NCBI GenBank assembly: GCA_041917975.1 | Contig: JAYRWN010000180.1 | Location: 1 to 20,732, forward strand | DNA from: JAYRWN01 sp041917975 | Lineage (GTDB): Bacteria > Bacteroidota > Bacteroidia > Chitinophagales > Saprospiraceae | DNA: 20,732 nt | Reading direction: 5' to 3' | Shown: one piece after another, positions 7,515 to 15,800 of the stretch | Layout: the number at the start of each line of letters is the position of its first letter | How positions within the stretch are numbered: the first letter of the stretch is position 1 | The notes under the pieces: generated by a model | Seen by the model: only the letters and a program-made list of their open reading frames with translations | Told to the model about the DNA's origin: nothing | The model's database searches: none | Position numbers and translations under genes: made by a program

Positions 7515-9188
7515 ATGACAGAAGTAAAGTCATTAAATTTTATTGAAGAAATCATTGAGGCCGACCTGGTCGCAGGAAAACATTCCGGGAAAGTATTAAC
7601 TAGATTTCCTCCGGAACCAAATGGTTATTTACACGTTGGACATGCCAAATCCATTTGTCTTAATTTCGGATTAGCTCAGCAATATAGAGGATTAACCAAT
7701 CTGAGGTTTGACGATACTAATCCCGATACAGAGGACGTAGAATATGTAGAATCCATAAAAGCGGACATTCGCTGGCTCGGATTTGATTGGGAAGATCGCG
7801 AATTTTACGCCTCCGATTATTTTGGACAGTTGTATGAATGGGCCCGGCAGTTGATTAAAACCGGAAAGGCCTATGTGGATGATTCCACTTCCGAACAAAT
7901 GGCGGCAATGAAAGGTACCCCCACCCAGGCCGGAACGGAAAGTCCTTATCGCAACCGTGAGGTGGAGGAAAACCTTTTATTGTTTACAAAAATGAAGGAT
8001 GGGGCATTTGCCGAGGGTGCCAAAGTGTTACGGGCTAAAATAGATATGGCCTCTCCCAATATGTTGCTTAGAGACCCGGTGATGTACCGAATTAAATATG
8101 CTCATCATCATCGGACCGGCGATGGGTGGTGCATTTACCCGATGTACGATTTTGCGCATGGCCAATCCGATTCGTTGGAAGGCATAACTCATTCGATCTG
8201 TACATTGGAGTTTGAAAATCACCGCCCCCTTTACAATTGGTACATTGAACAATTAGGTATTTTCCCATCCCGACAAATTGAATTTGCCAGGCTCAATCTA
8301 AGTTTTACGGTCACCAGTAAGCGTAAATTATTGCTATTGGTAAACGAAGGGCACGTCAGTGGTTGGGATGATCCACGCATGCCTACCATCAGCGGTATGC
8401 GTCGGCGAGGTTATACTGCCGATGCCATCAGAACGTTTTGCGACAAAGTGGGAATTGCCAAGCGGGAGAACACCATCGAACTTAACCTGTTAGAGTTTTG
8501 CGTTCGGGAAGATCTAAATAAAAAAGCCCTGAGGGTGATGGCAGTGATTGATGCGGTTTTGTTAACTATCACGAATTATCCGGAAGACGGCCTGGAATGG
8601 CTAAAAGCTGAAAACAACCCGGAAGATCCTGAAGGTGGATCGCACGAGATGCCCTTTAGTCGGCAGATTTATATTGAGCGGGAAGATTTTATGGTTGACC
8701 CACCTAAAGGTTATTTTAGGTTGACCCCCGGTGGAATGGTGCGCTTAAAAGGTGCATATATTATTAAATGTGAAGATTATAAGCTGAATGAATCAGGTCA
8801 GGTGTCAGAAATCCTGGCCGTGTATGTCCCGGAAAGTAAAAGCGGACAAGATACCTCCGGATTAAAGGTAAAAAGTACCATTCATTGGGTAGAAAAAAGT
8901 CATGCCGTGGCTGCAGAGGCACGTTTATACCACCGTTTATTTTCAGTAGAAGACCCTACTGGAGATGAAGATCAAGATTTTAGAACTTTTATAAACCCGG
9001 ATTCTTTACAGACGGTCAATCCCGTGTTTATAGAGCCTTGGATTACTGAAGCCAGGCCCAGTGCAGGATTCCAGTTTTTACGCAAGGGTTATTTTTCCCT
9101 GGATGCTGACAGCAAAGCGGATAAACTGATCTTTAACCGCACGGTGACTTTAAAGGATGATTGGTCCAAAAAGAATGTGAAAGAATAA
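7515..9188 (+). CDS. glnS: Glutaminyl-tRNA synthetase
   Basis: Class I glutaminyl-tRNA synthetase of normal bacterial length (557 residues). It carries FPPEPNGYLHVGHAKS, with the HIGH motif as HVGH at 40-43; FDDTNPDTEDVEYV; the GlnRS-specific LRAKIDMASPNMLLRDPV and CIYPMYDFAHG; and the KMSKS equivalent VTSKRKL at 266-272. The two C-terminal beta-barrel anticodon-binding domains follow (IYIEREDF onward). These features separate it from GltX. Its presence shows the organism can charge tRNA-Gln directly rather than relying only on GatCAB transamidation. It follows argS by 19 bases with no visible terminator between them, so it most likely shares that transcript. A hairpin with a T-run after the stop may end the message before pyrR. 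Confidence 0.97.
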   Translation: MTEVKSLNFIEEIIEADLVAGKHSGKVLTRFPPEPNGYLHVGHAKSICLNFGLAQQYRGLTNLRFDDTNPDTEDVEYVESIKADIRWLGFDWEDREFYASDYFGQLYEWARQLIKTGKAYVDDSTSEQMAAMKGTPTQAGTESPYRNREVEENLLLFTKMKDGAFAEGAKVLRAKIDMASPNMLLRDPVMYRIKYAHHHRTGDGWCIYPMYDFAHGQSDSLEGITHSICTLEFENHRPLYNWYIEQLGIFPSRQIEFARLNLSFTVTSKRKLLLLVNEGHVSGWDDPRMPTISGMRRRGYTADAIRTFCDKVGIAKRENTIELNLLEFCVREDLNKKALRVMAVIDAVLLTITNYPEDGLEWLKAENNPEDPEGGSHEMPFSRQIYIEREDFMVDPPKGYFRLTPGGMVRLKGAYIIKCEDYKLNESGQVSEILAVYVPESKSGQDTSGLKVKSTIHWVEKSHAVAAEARLYHRLFSVEDPTGDEDQDFRTFINPDSLQTVNPVFIEPWITEARPSAGFQFLRKGYFSLDADSKADKLIFNRTVTLKDDWSKKNVKE

Positions 9189-9211
9189 CATATTAAGAAA
9201 TTTGTGATGTG

Positions 9212-9240
9212 CCTGGAGCGTTAATCTCAGGTTTTCTTAT
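9212..9240 (+). terminator. Possible weak intrinsic terminator after glnS
   Basis: CCTG(g)AG at 9212-9218 pairs with CTCAGG at 9226-9231 (six pairs with one bulged G, seven-base loop). TTTTCTTAT follows directly. It lies 24 bases after the glnS stop and its T-run runs into the -7 promoter element of pyrR. The stem is short, so this may only attenuate read-through. That the structure acts at all is inference. Confidence 0.4.
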
Positions 9241-9245
9241 CTTTG
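9238..9245 (+). promoter_or_regulatory. Bacteroidota-type -7 element (TAnnTTTG) before pyrR
   Basis: TATCTTTG matches the Bacteroidota -7 consensus TAnnTTTG at all fixed positions. The G is only seven bases before the pyrR ATG at 9253, so transcription would begin at or almost at the start codon and the mRNA would be nearly leaderless. A -33 TTTG at the proper distance is not evident; the nearest T/G-rich match is CTGG at 9213-9216. The promoter call rests on the -7 match and its position. Confidence 0.5.
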
Positions 9246-9252
9246 TACTGCC

Positions 9253-9810
9253 ATGCAACCAGAAGGAAGATTAATTCTTGAACCCGAAAGGTTTTCTCTT
9301 ACCTTGATCCGGCTGGCCCATCAGCTGGTTGAAATGCATGGTGATTTTTCCTCCAGTTGTATTCTGGGTATTCAACCACGCGGTGTATTGTTATCGAATC
9401 ACATTTATACTTTATGTAAACAAATCATTGGCCTGGATATTAGTTATGGGAAATTGGATATTACTTTTTACCGTGATGACTTCAGGACCAGGCAAAAACC
9501 ACTCAAAGCCTACGAGAATGAAGTGGAATTTCTGGTAGAGAATAAACGGGTTATCCTGGTCGATGATGTGTTGTATACCGGGCGCACTATACAAGCGGCT
9601 ATGACCTCCCTCCAACATTATGGCCGACCAGCAAGTGTAGAATTATTGGTATTGATTGATCGGCGGTTTAATCGTCATCTTCCGGTGCAGGCTAATTTTG
9701 TAGGCATGCGCATAGATGCGGTGGATGAAGCTTATGTGGAAGTACAATGGGACCAGGCTCAGGGCCATCAAGTGATGCTTTATGCAGACAAAACCAAAAA
9801 ACATGGCTGA
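9253..9810 (+). CDS. pyrR: PyrR: uracil phosphoribosyltransferase / pyr regulator family
   Basis: A type I phosphoribosyltransferase of the PyrR family, 185 residues, which is normal. The PRPP-binding loop RVILVDDVLYTGRTI (residues 99-113) is the PyrR form of the motif, and QPRGV (41-45), DISYGKLDITFYRDD (62-76) and LIDRR (134-138) are also family positions. In Bacillus, PyrR binds pyr mRNA with UMP/UTP to cause termination, and also has uracil phosphoribosyltransferase activity. Here the gene is directly coupled to pyrB (aspartate carbamoyltransferase), placing it in UMP synthesis or salvage. The probable promoter leaves almost no 5' leader, so a Bacillus-type leader attenuator in front of pyrR is not apparent. 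Family call is firm; regulatory function in this organism is inferred. Confidence 0.93.
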   Translation: MQPEGRLILEPERFSLTLIRLAHQLVEMHGDFSSSCILGIQPRGVLLSNHIYTLCKQIIGLDISYGKLDITFYRDDFRTRQKPLKAYENEVEFLVENKRVILVDDVLYTGRTIQAAMTSLQHYGRPASVELLVLIDRRFNRHLPVQANFVGMRIDAVDEAYVEVQWDQAQGHQVMLYADKTKKHG

Positions 9811-10735
9811 ACAACTTAGTCAGAAACACCTGCTGGGCATAAAGAATCTTACCACGGAGGATATTCAGCTGATCTTCCACACCGCCGATAGTTTTAAAGA
9901 AGTAATTAACCGCCCGATCAAAAAGGTCCCATCCTTGCGGGATTTAACCATTGCTAATTTGTTTTTTGAAAACTCTACGCGTACCCGTATTTCGTTTGAA
10001 TTAGCTGAACGGCGCTTATCTGCCGACATTATCAATTTTTCTGCTTCCTCTTCCTCGGTAACTAAAGGAGAAACCCTGTTGGATACCGTTAATAATATCT
10101 TGTCCATGAAGGTGGACATGATCGTTATGCGCCACCCGGCACCCGGAGCTCCTTACTTTTTAGCTAAACATGTTGATGCAGCCATTGTAAATGCCGGAGA
10201 TGGAACTCACGAACATCCCACTCAGGGTTTATTGGATGCTTTTTCAATACGCGAACGACTGGGTAGGATAGAAGGTGTGAAAGTGGCGATCATCGGTGAT
10301 ATTGTGCACAGCCGGGTCGCCATGAGCAATATTCACTGCTTACAAAAATTAGGCGCCGAGGTGGCTGTGTGTGGTCCTCCTACTTTGATACCCAAGCATG
10401 TAGAAACTCTCGGGGTCAAGGTAATGTATGATGTCCATCAGGCTTTAAACTGGTGCGATGTAGCAAATGTGCTGCGTATCCAACTCGAACGACAAAACAA
10501 CAAATTATTCCCCTCCTTACGGGAATACACGCAATATTTTGGGATTACCAAACCTATGCTGAACGCCTTAGATAAACAAATTGTGATTATGCATCCAGGA
10601 CCAATAAACCGGGGGGTGGAACTTTCCAGTGAAGCCGCTGACTCTCCCCAACACTCCATTATTCTACAGCAAGTAGAAAACGGGGTGGCCATTCGCATGG
10701 CGGTGCTGTATTTATTAGCTGATCGAAGAAATTAA
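9803..10735 (+). CDS. pyrB: Aspartate carbamoyltransferase catalytic subunit
   Basis: PyrB condenses carbamoyl phosphate with aspartate, the committed step of de novo UMP synthesis. The ATG at 9803 gives 310 residues and the standard N-terminus (MAEQLSQKHLLGIKNLTTED). An in-frame ATG at 9782 would add seven residues (MQTKPKN) overlapping pyrR further and is less likely. The carbamoyl-phosphate loop is FFENSTRTR (STRTR at 58-62), with SVTKGET at 85-91, MRHPAPG at 109-115, GTHEHPTQ at 134-141 and MHPGPINRG at 263-271. These catalytic elements are the expected ones. The chosen start overlaps the end of pyrR by eight bases, so translation is probably coupled. No pyrI regulatory subunit follows, which with the PyrR linkage fits an unregulated-trimer or class B/C-type arrangement. 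Confidence 0.96.
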   Translation: MAEQLSQKHLLGIKNLTTEDIQLIFHTADSFKEVINRPIKKVPSLRDLTIANLFFENSTRTRISFELAERRLSADIINFSASSSSVTKGETLLDTVNNILSMKVDMIVMRHPAPGAPYFLAKHVDAAIVNAGDGTHEHPTQGLLDAFSIRERLGRIEGVKVAIIGDIVHSRVAMSNIHCLQKLGAEVAVCGPPTLIPKHVETLGVKVMYDVHQALNWCDVANVLRIQLERQNNKLFPSLREYTQYFGITKPMLNALDKQIVIMHPGPINRGVELSSEAADSPQHSIILQQVENGVAIRMAVLYLLADRRN

Positions 10736-10780
10736 TTTGGCGGCATCAGCGTTAATCAATTCTATAAGAAATTTATTTCT

Positions 10781-12220
10781 ATGGTGAAATGGATGATAGG
10801 ATTTTGGATCATATGCAATCTACCTGCATTTGCACAAAATTATAAGATAACCATTGACCCTAAAGGCTATCAAGGAGATACCATCTTGTTAGGTTATCAT
10901 TATGGGCATAGACAATATTTGCGGGATACGGCGTTCAGAACACCCGGTGATATATTTATTTTCGAAGGACCTAATGCTTTGGAACCGGGGCTGTATATGG
11001 CCATATTTCCACCAAAAAATGATTTTATCCAGTTTAGTGTAGGTGCCAATGAACAAGAATTTAAGGTTACTGCCGAGTCTTTTGATCAAAAAACGCCTAC
11101 CATTACTCACATCGTAAATTCTCCTGATAACCAGATTTTGTTGGACTATACCCGGTATTTAGAAAAACAACGGCCTGAATCAGAACGATTACAGGCATTA
11201 ATGAAAGACAGTACTATCAAGAATAAAGAGCAGGTCAATCAACAAATTTTAGATATTAATAAACAGGTGGTCAAATATCAGGAAGAGCTAATTAAAAGAT
11301 ATCCTGCTTCTATGGCCGCATTATTAATCAGAGGCAATAAAGTGCCAGATATTCCAGACACTTTTACCGGCACTGAACAAGAGATTAATGAAAAGAAATA
11401 CCGCTATTATCATGAGCATTATTTTGATGCCACGGATTTCTCAGACGTGCGTTTGGTTAGAACACCTTTTATTCAAAATTTGATTATTAATTATTTTGAA
11501 AAAGTAGTCGTTCAACATCCTGATTCGGTGATCCAGGAAGTGGACCGGTTGTTGGATAAAATGAAACCAAATGGTGAGCTTTACCGCTATACCCTTATCG
11601 AATTATTGAATTATTACGCTAAAGTTAAATTCGTCGGATTTGATGCCATCTATGTGCATATCGCGGATAATTATTTTTCTAAAGGTGAAGTGAATACTCT
11701 GGATAAAAAGCAGTTAGATAAAATAGCAGACTCAGCGGCTAAATTACGGCCTTTACTCATTGGCAGACAAGCACCGGACATAGCTATGCGTAAGCAGAAC
11801 AATGAGGTGATTAGGTTGCATGAAGTTCGCAGTCCCTATACCATATTATTTGTCTGGGACCCGGATTGTGGTCATTGCAAAAAGTCCATGCCAAAAGTTG
11901 AAGAATTTTATGCCAATTATAAAAATAAAGGGGTGGAGATTTTTGCCGTGTGTGGTAAATTCAGGACTAAAGAAGAACCCACCGGTGACAGTAAATGCTG
12001 GGAATTTATTGAGCAACACGCGGGTATGAAACCCTGGTTAAATGTAGTTGATCCTTACCATCAGTCCAATTACAAAATTATCTACGACATCAAAATGACT
12101 CCTCAGATCTATGTATTGGATGAGAATAAGGTTATCAAATCAAAACAAATTGATGCAGAAGATCTGCCAAAGATTTTAGATTTTCTTCTTGATCCCCCGA
12201 TTAAGACGGTGACGAAATAG
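10781..12220 (+). CDS. Secreted thioredoxin-like protein (DUF4369/DUF5106/TlpA-type)
   Basis: A 479-residue exported protein. Residues 1-19 form a signal peptide ending ...LPAFAQ. Residues 20-100 resemble the DUF4369 beta-sandwich found at the front of many Bacteroidota TlpA proteins. A helical middle section (about 115-320) resembles DUF5106. The C-terminal thioredoxin fold begins around IGRQAPDI (327). Its active site CGHC at 363-366 lies within FVWDPDCGHCKKSMP, and the cis-proline TP sits at 440-441. CGHC resembles the PDI and DsbA (CPHC) class rather than TrxA (CGPC), and the family acts in the cell envelope on disulfides, either reducing them (TlpA/ResA-like) or isomerising them. The partner is unknown. 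It follows pyrB by 45 bases and may be read with it or from its own promoter. Domain labels are from recall of family pattern. Confidence 0.9.
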   Translation: MVKWMIGFWIICNLPAFAQNYKITIDPKGYQGDTILLGYHYGHRQYLRDTAFRTPGDIFIFEGPNALEPGLYMAIFPPKNDFIQFSVGANEQEFKVTAESFDQKTPTITHIVNSPDNQILLDYTRYLEKQRPESERLQALMKDSTIKNKEQVNQQILDINKQVVKYQEELIKRYPASMAALLIRGNKVPDIPDTFTGTEQEINEKKYRYYHEHYFDATDFSDVRLVRTPFIQNLIINYFEKVVVQHPDSVIQEVDRLLDKMKPNGELYRYTLIELLNYYAKVKFVGFDAIYVHIADNYFSKGEVNTLDKKQLDKIADSAAKLRPLLIGRQAPDIAMRKQNNEVIRLHEVRSPYTILFVWDPDCGHCKKSMPKVEEFYANYKNKGVEIFAVCGKFRTKEEPTGDSKCWEFIEQHAGMKPWLNVVDPYHQSNYKIIYDIKMTPQIYVLDENKVIKSKQIDAEDLPKILDFLLDPPIKTVTK

Positions 12221-12245
12221 ATAATTTATCAAAATTATTTTATTA
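12221..12245. terminator. Possible weak AT-rich bidirectional terminator between convergent genes
   Basis: ATAATTT (12221-12227) pairs with AAATTAT (12232-12238) around a four-base loop, followed by a T-rich run. It lies between two convergent stops and overlaps the stop of the minus-strand gene. The stem is A/T only, so stability is poor and the call is tentative. Confidence 0.25.
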
Positions 12246-15117
12246 CTAAGGTTGTAGATTTATTTAACCCACCTGCAGAAATTTTTAGTTCATATTTGCC
12301 TGGCCGTAAATAAATATGTCCATCATCAGCAGCTTTGATAATAATTGGTTCTTTAGCATCTGTATTTAATTTAGTTTCCATGTCTTTCATCACCTCCTGG
12401 CGTGCAACGAGAGGGTAGGGCACATAACTAATTCCTTTAGGCACATGCAGGGATTTTTCATAAACTGACAGGTCCCCTAGTAAGACAGTAAGTGTCACCA
12501 ACTGATCTTCACGATTGCTAAATATGGGAATAGAAAAATCAGGTTGTCTTGCCGGACTAAAACTGGAAAATTTGCGACCGTAAAATGAGCTAAAGCGAGC
12601 TTCGGGGACACTAAACACCAGAAAATCCTGTGTTTGAGTCTCGGGAGTCATTTTTTGTAATTCTCCTACTGGAAAGGTATAAATGGATCGGCCATGCGTG
12701 CCTACAACCGCCATTTTGTCGCGAGGATGGACGACAATGTCATGCACAGCCACAGCCGGAAAATTATTACCAGTAGTCATAAAAGTCTGGCCTCCATCCA
12801 ATGATATATATAGGCCATGATCGGTCCCTACGTAAATGAGGTCTGCATTGGTTGGATCTTCTTTGATGACGTTTACCGGTTCAGGTGGTAACCCTGGTCC
12901 TAATGGGGTCCAGTGGTCACCATAATCATCCGAACGGAAGATGTAACTGCCAAAATTATCCCAGCGATAGCCATTCAGGCTGAGGTAGACGCGACTTTTT
13001 TGAAAGCGACTGGCTTCGACGCGGCTAATCCATAAATCCGAAGGTAAGCCGGAAGATATATTGGTCCAGGTCGCACCTCCATCTTTAGTTACATGGACTA
13101 ATCCGTCGTCACTGCCGGTATAGACTAACCCAAACTGCACAGGGCTTTCGTGAATAGTGGTTAAGGTACCAAAAGCAACATCTCCGGATAGTCCGCCTTT
13201 GGTTAGATCCGGAGAGATTTCATCAAAGGCATCACCTTGATTCAAGGAGCGATGTAGTTTATTTGAACCCATGTACAAAATGTCCTGGTTGTGTACCGAC
13301 AGGTGGATGGGCGCTTGCCAATTCCACCGCATCGGCCGCTCACCCAGTTCGTGAGAAGGGGTAATGTTTTTCCTTTGTCCGGATTTAAGATTCAAACGGA
13401 CGTAATTCCCAAATTGGGAACCGGTATAAATAGTTTGGTTGTCACGGGTATCTACAGCGGTTTGCATGCCATCGCCTCCATAAATAGCTTTAAAGGGATA
13501 TTGCCCCCCATCATGCCAGGACGTACTGGGTGTATTGTTATGCGGCCCCATATAAACGCCATTGTCCTGCAAACCCCCGTACACATTAAACGGAGTAGCC
13601 ATGTCAACAGCCAGGTGGTAAAATTGACCTACCGGAGGTGTGTTGCATTTTATCCAGGATTTACCATCATCATAGCTAATATTGATCCCGCCATCATTGC
13701 CCAAAATAAGGTGGCCCGCGCGACGGGGATTTATCCATAAGGCATGATGATCGGAGTGTACATTGTCACCGTCAATGGCTTGCCAGTTTTTACCGCCATC
13801 CGTTGATTTAATGATGGGAACGCCAAAAGTGTAAACTTTTTTGACATCTTGCGGAGCGACAAATACTTGACCAAAATAATAGCCGTAACTATAATATAAG
13901 CCATCTAAATACCCCTCGTGTGTTTTAGTCCAGGATTTTCCCTGATCTTTACTGCTGTACACTTCAGCCCCTTTTACCTGAGTATTAAATAGCAGCATAT
14001 TGGCATCTTCACGGTACTCTACCAAGGTTTGCGGGGTGATTTTATTTTGCTCAATTTGATTTTTAATTGCTTTTGCATCGTATTTAGATGGGAAACCTTG
14101 CTCGCGTAAAAAGCGGTTAAATTGAGCATCATCTAATTTTAGCGCTTGTTCGCGACTCAATGTCCGGAAATCATCTAGCACCAGAACATTTTCTTCCTTA
14201 GGTTTAGGAGGCTGACGATCATTATTATCCACGATGGCATATAACGTCGTTTGTTTTGGTCCTTTATGAATAGCTAAGCCAATCCGCCCTACACCTGCAC
14301 CATATGGGAATCCGCTGGACTTGGAATTGAGCCGCTGCCAATGCAGTCCTCCATCCATGCTTTTAAAAATACCAGAACCTTCTCCGGCTTCCACGAAGTT
14401 CCACGCCCTTCTTTCCCGGTGCCAGGTGGCAGCATAAAGAACTTTTGCATTACCGGGCTCTATGATCAAATCAATAGCCCCGGTATTATCATTTATATAT
14501 AACACATGCTTCCAGGTAAGTCCGCCATCAGTGGTCATATAAACGCCGCGTTCAGGATTAGCCGAATACAGGTGTCCTAGTACCGCAACCCATACAATAT
14601 CCGGATTCGTTGGATGAATAATTATTCTGCCGATGTGATGGGATTCCGGAAGTCCGCGGTGTTGCCACGTTTTGCCACCATCGGTACTTTTATATAATCC
14701 CACCCCGGCATATGAGGATCTGCTGGAATTATTTTCGCCTGTGCCGATCCACACCTGGTTGTTCTTCCAATCGACCGCAATATCCCCGATGGTCATGACC
14801 ATTTCGTTATCAAATAGCGGTGTGAAACTGGTTCCATTGTTTTCAGTTTTCCACAATCCACCTGACGCATAAGCCACAAAAAAAATGGATGGGTCCGCGG
14901 GATTTACGTCTATGTCAGTAACCCGGCCACTTTGAATGGTAGGCCCGATGGCTTTATAAGGCAAATGTTTGATAATACTGTTGGTTTCCAATGCTGCCCG
15001 GGATTTATAGCCATCCATTCTTACCTGCGCCGACGTAGGAGATGGCTTAATTTGGGCCATAGCATTACTGGTCATACTTATTAGACATACACAAAAAATG
15101 GAACACTTCCAGGCCAT
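12235..15117 (-). CDS. Secreted VPS10/sortilin-like Asp-box beta-propeller protein
   Basis: A 960-residue exported protein with a signal peptide ending about NAMAQ (residue 22). The body is a BNR/sortilin-type beta-propeller array marked by Asp-boxes (SxDxGxTW). Clear copies are near residues 144 (STDGGKTW), 195 (TTDGGLTW), 253 (SMDGGLHW), 389, 438 (STDGGKNW), 481, 677 (TKDGGATW), 729 and 772, with degenerate ones near 91 and 624. The opening GPTIQSGRVTDIDVNP is typical of proteins often labelled 'glycosyl hydrolase' in Bacteroidota. However, I see no sialidase arginine triad or other catalytic set, so an enzymatic name is not justified. A charged stretch (about 303-375) interrupts the propeller region. 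Residues 825-960 form a separate beta-rich tail without a recognisable T9SS sorting domain. It is probably periplasmic or surface-associated. It converges with the thioredoxin gene and starts just beyond the terminator of the DUF4252 operon. Confidence 0.88.
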   Translation of the reverse strand: MAWKCSIFCVCLISMTSNAMAQIKPSPTSAQVRMDGYKSRAALETNSIIKHLPYKAIGPTIQSGRVTDIDVNPADPSIFFVAYASGGLWKTENNGTSFTPLFDNEMVMTIGDIAVDWKNNQVWIGTGENNSSRSSYAGVGLYKSTDGGKTWQHRGLPESHHIGRIIIHPTNPDIVWVAVLGHLYSANPERGVYMTTDGGLTWKHVLYINDNTGAIDLIIEPGNAKVLYAATWHRERRAWNFVEAGEGSGIFKSMDGGLHWQRLNSKSSGFPYGAGVGRIGLAIHKGPKQTTLYAIVDNNDRQPPKPKEENVLVLDDFRTLSREQALKLDDAQFNRFLREQGFPSKYDAKAIKNQIEQNKITPQTLVEYREDANMLLFNTQVKGAEVYSSKDQGKSWTKTHEGYLDGLYYSYGYYFGQVFVAPQDVKKVYTFGVPIIKSTDGGKNWQAIDGDNVHSDHHALWINPRRAGHLILGNDGGINISYDDGKSWIKCNTPPVGQFYHLAVDMATPFNVYGGLQDNGVYMGPHNNTPSTSWHDGGQYPFKAIYGGDGMQTAVDTRDNQTIYTGSQFGNYVRLNLKSGQRKNITPSHELGERPMRWNWQAPIHLSVHNQDILYMGSNKLHRSLNQGDAFDEISPDLTKGGLSGDVAFGTLTTIHESPVQFGLVYTGSDDGLVHVTKDGGATWTNISSGLPSDLWISRVEASRFQKSRVYLSLNGYRWDNFGSYIFRSDDYGDHWTPLGPGLPPEPVNVIKEDPTNADLIYVGTDHGLYISLDGGQTFMTTGNNFPAVAVHDIVVHPRDKMAVVGTHGRSIYTFPVGELQKMTPETQTQDFLVFSVPEARFSSFYGRKFSSFSPARQPDFSIPIFSNREDQLVTLTVLLGDLSVYEKSLHVPKGISYVPYPLVARQEVMKDMETKLNTDAKEPIIIKAADDGHIYLRPGKYELKISAGGLNKSTTLVIK

Positions 15118-15183
15118 ACCAATTATTTTCCGCGAAAGATAATCTTAGCCTGTAACATTACCATCGTCAGAACAAAATTGTCT

Positions 15184-15218
15184 AAAAAATAAAAAGCTCA
15201 AACGTTCTGTTTGAGCTT
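15184..15218 (-). terminator. Intrinsic terminator of the sigma/anti-sigma/DUF4252 operon
   Basis: A perfect 10-base-pair inverted repeat, AAGCTCAAAC (15194-15203) with GTTTGAGCTT (15209-15218), has a five-base loop. Read on the minus strand it is followed by TTTATTTTTT. It lies 37 bases after the stop of the last minus-strand DUF4252 gene and 67 bases before the start of the downstream minus-strand propeller gene. It therefore separates the two transcription units. Confidence 0.85.
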
Positions 15219-15254
15219 ATACTAGCAGGCTAACTTTTAATCTTTTTCGGTCCC

Positions 15255-15731
15255 TTAATTATTAAAGTCTACTTTCAATTCATCCAGCATATCTTGACGG
15301 AACAAACCATTAAGATTAAGCACCAAAGCATCATCGTCTCCACCCATCATGAGAACCAGGTTATTCCAGGAGCGGCTGGTATTTTCCAATCCATATATAA
15401 AGATGCCTTTCTGGCCTTCTTTAATATGCATTAACAGATCATAACCTTCTTGTTTTAAGCCCTGTTGTAATTTTTTATAATCACGGGCCACTTCTTCATC
15501 GAAGCGATCCATGATTAATAATTGGCATTTTTTTACAGCCTGCTGGATTTCATTGGTGATGACTTGTTGATTTTCTTCATTAAGAAATTTCATGATCCAT
15601 CCGGGCACGGTCAAATGTAAGACGTTTTGATCATACCGATGTGTTTCCATAAATTGATGTAATGATTTGGATTGGGCTTGTATTGAACCCAAAACAAACA
15701 TAGTTAAGATAACGCAAAAGAATTTTTTCAT
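15255..15731 (-). CDS. DUF4252 family secreted protein (second paralogue)
   Basis: A 158-residue DUF4252 protein of unknown function. It has a signal peptide (residues 1-19, ending GSIQAQ; no lipobox cysteine), so it is exported, probably to the periplasm or outer membrane side. The rest is alpha/beta with the family pattern of a helical first half, then YDLLMHIKEG, FIYGLENTS and LVLMMGGDDDALVLNLNG. The upstream gene product shows the same string of motifs (ELLMSVKDG, VKEN, LLMLVGGDDFMLLSFLGN), so the two are diverged tandem paralogues. It is the last gene of a minus-strand operon that begins with an ECF sigma factor and is followed by a strong terminator. The GGDD string is not a GGDEF cyclase site. 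Biological role unknown; linkage suggests an envelope function tied to the sigma factor. Confidence 0.88.
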   Translation of the reverse strand: MKKFFCVILTMFVLGSIQAQSKSLHQFMETHRYDQNVLHLTVPGWIMKFLNEENQQVITNEIQQAVKKCQLLIMDRFDEEVARDYKKLQQGLKQEGYDLLMHIKEGQKGIFIYGLENTSRSWNNLVLMMGGDDDALVLNLNGLFRQDMLDELKVDFNN

Positions 15732-15800
15732 TATTTCAAGTTTTAATAAAAATGCATGTGATTTGATTAAGTTAGATTTACCCAGGGGGCCGGATGGTCA

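Noticed and set aside
9782..9802. Alternative earlier ATG for pyrB
   Set aside because: It adds seven residues (MQTKPKN) not typical of PyrB and increases overlap with pyrR; the ATG at 9803 fits the family start. It cannot be excluded entirely.
13291..13740. A 149-codon plus-strand open frame inside the propeller gene
   Set aside because: It is antisense to strongly conserved Asp-box coding sequence; its translation shows no domain, and it has no plausible upstream signal of its own.
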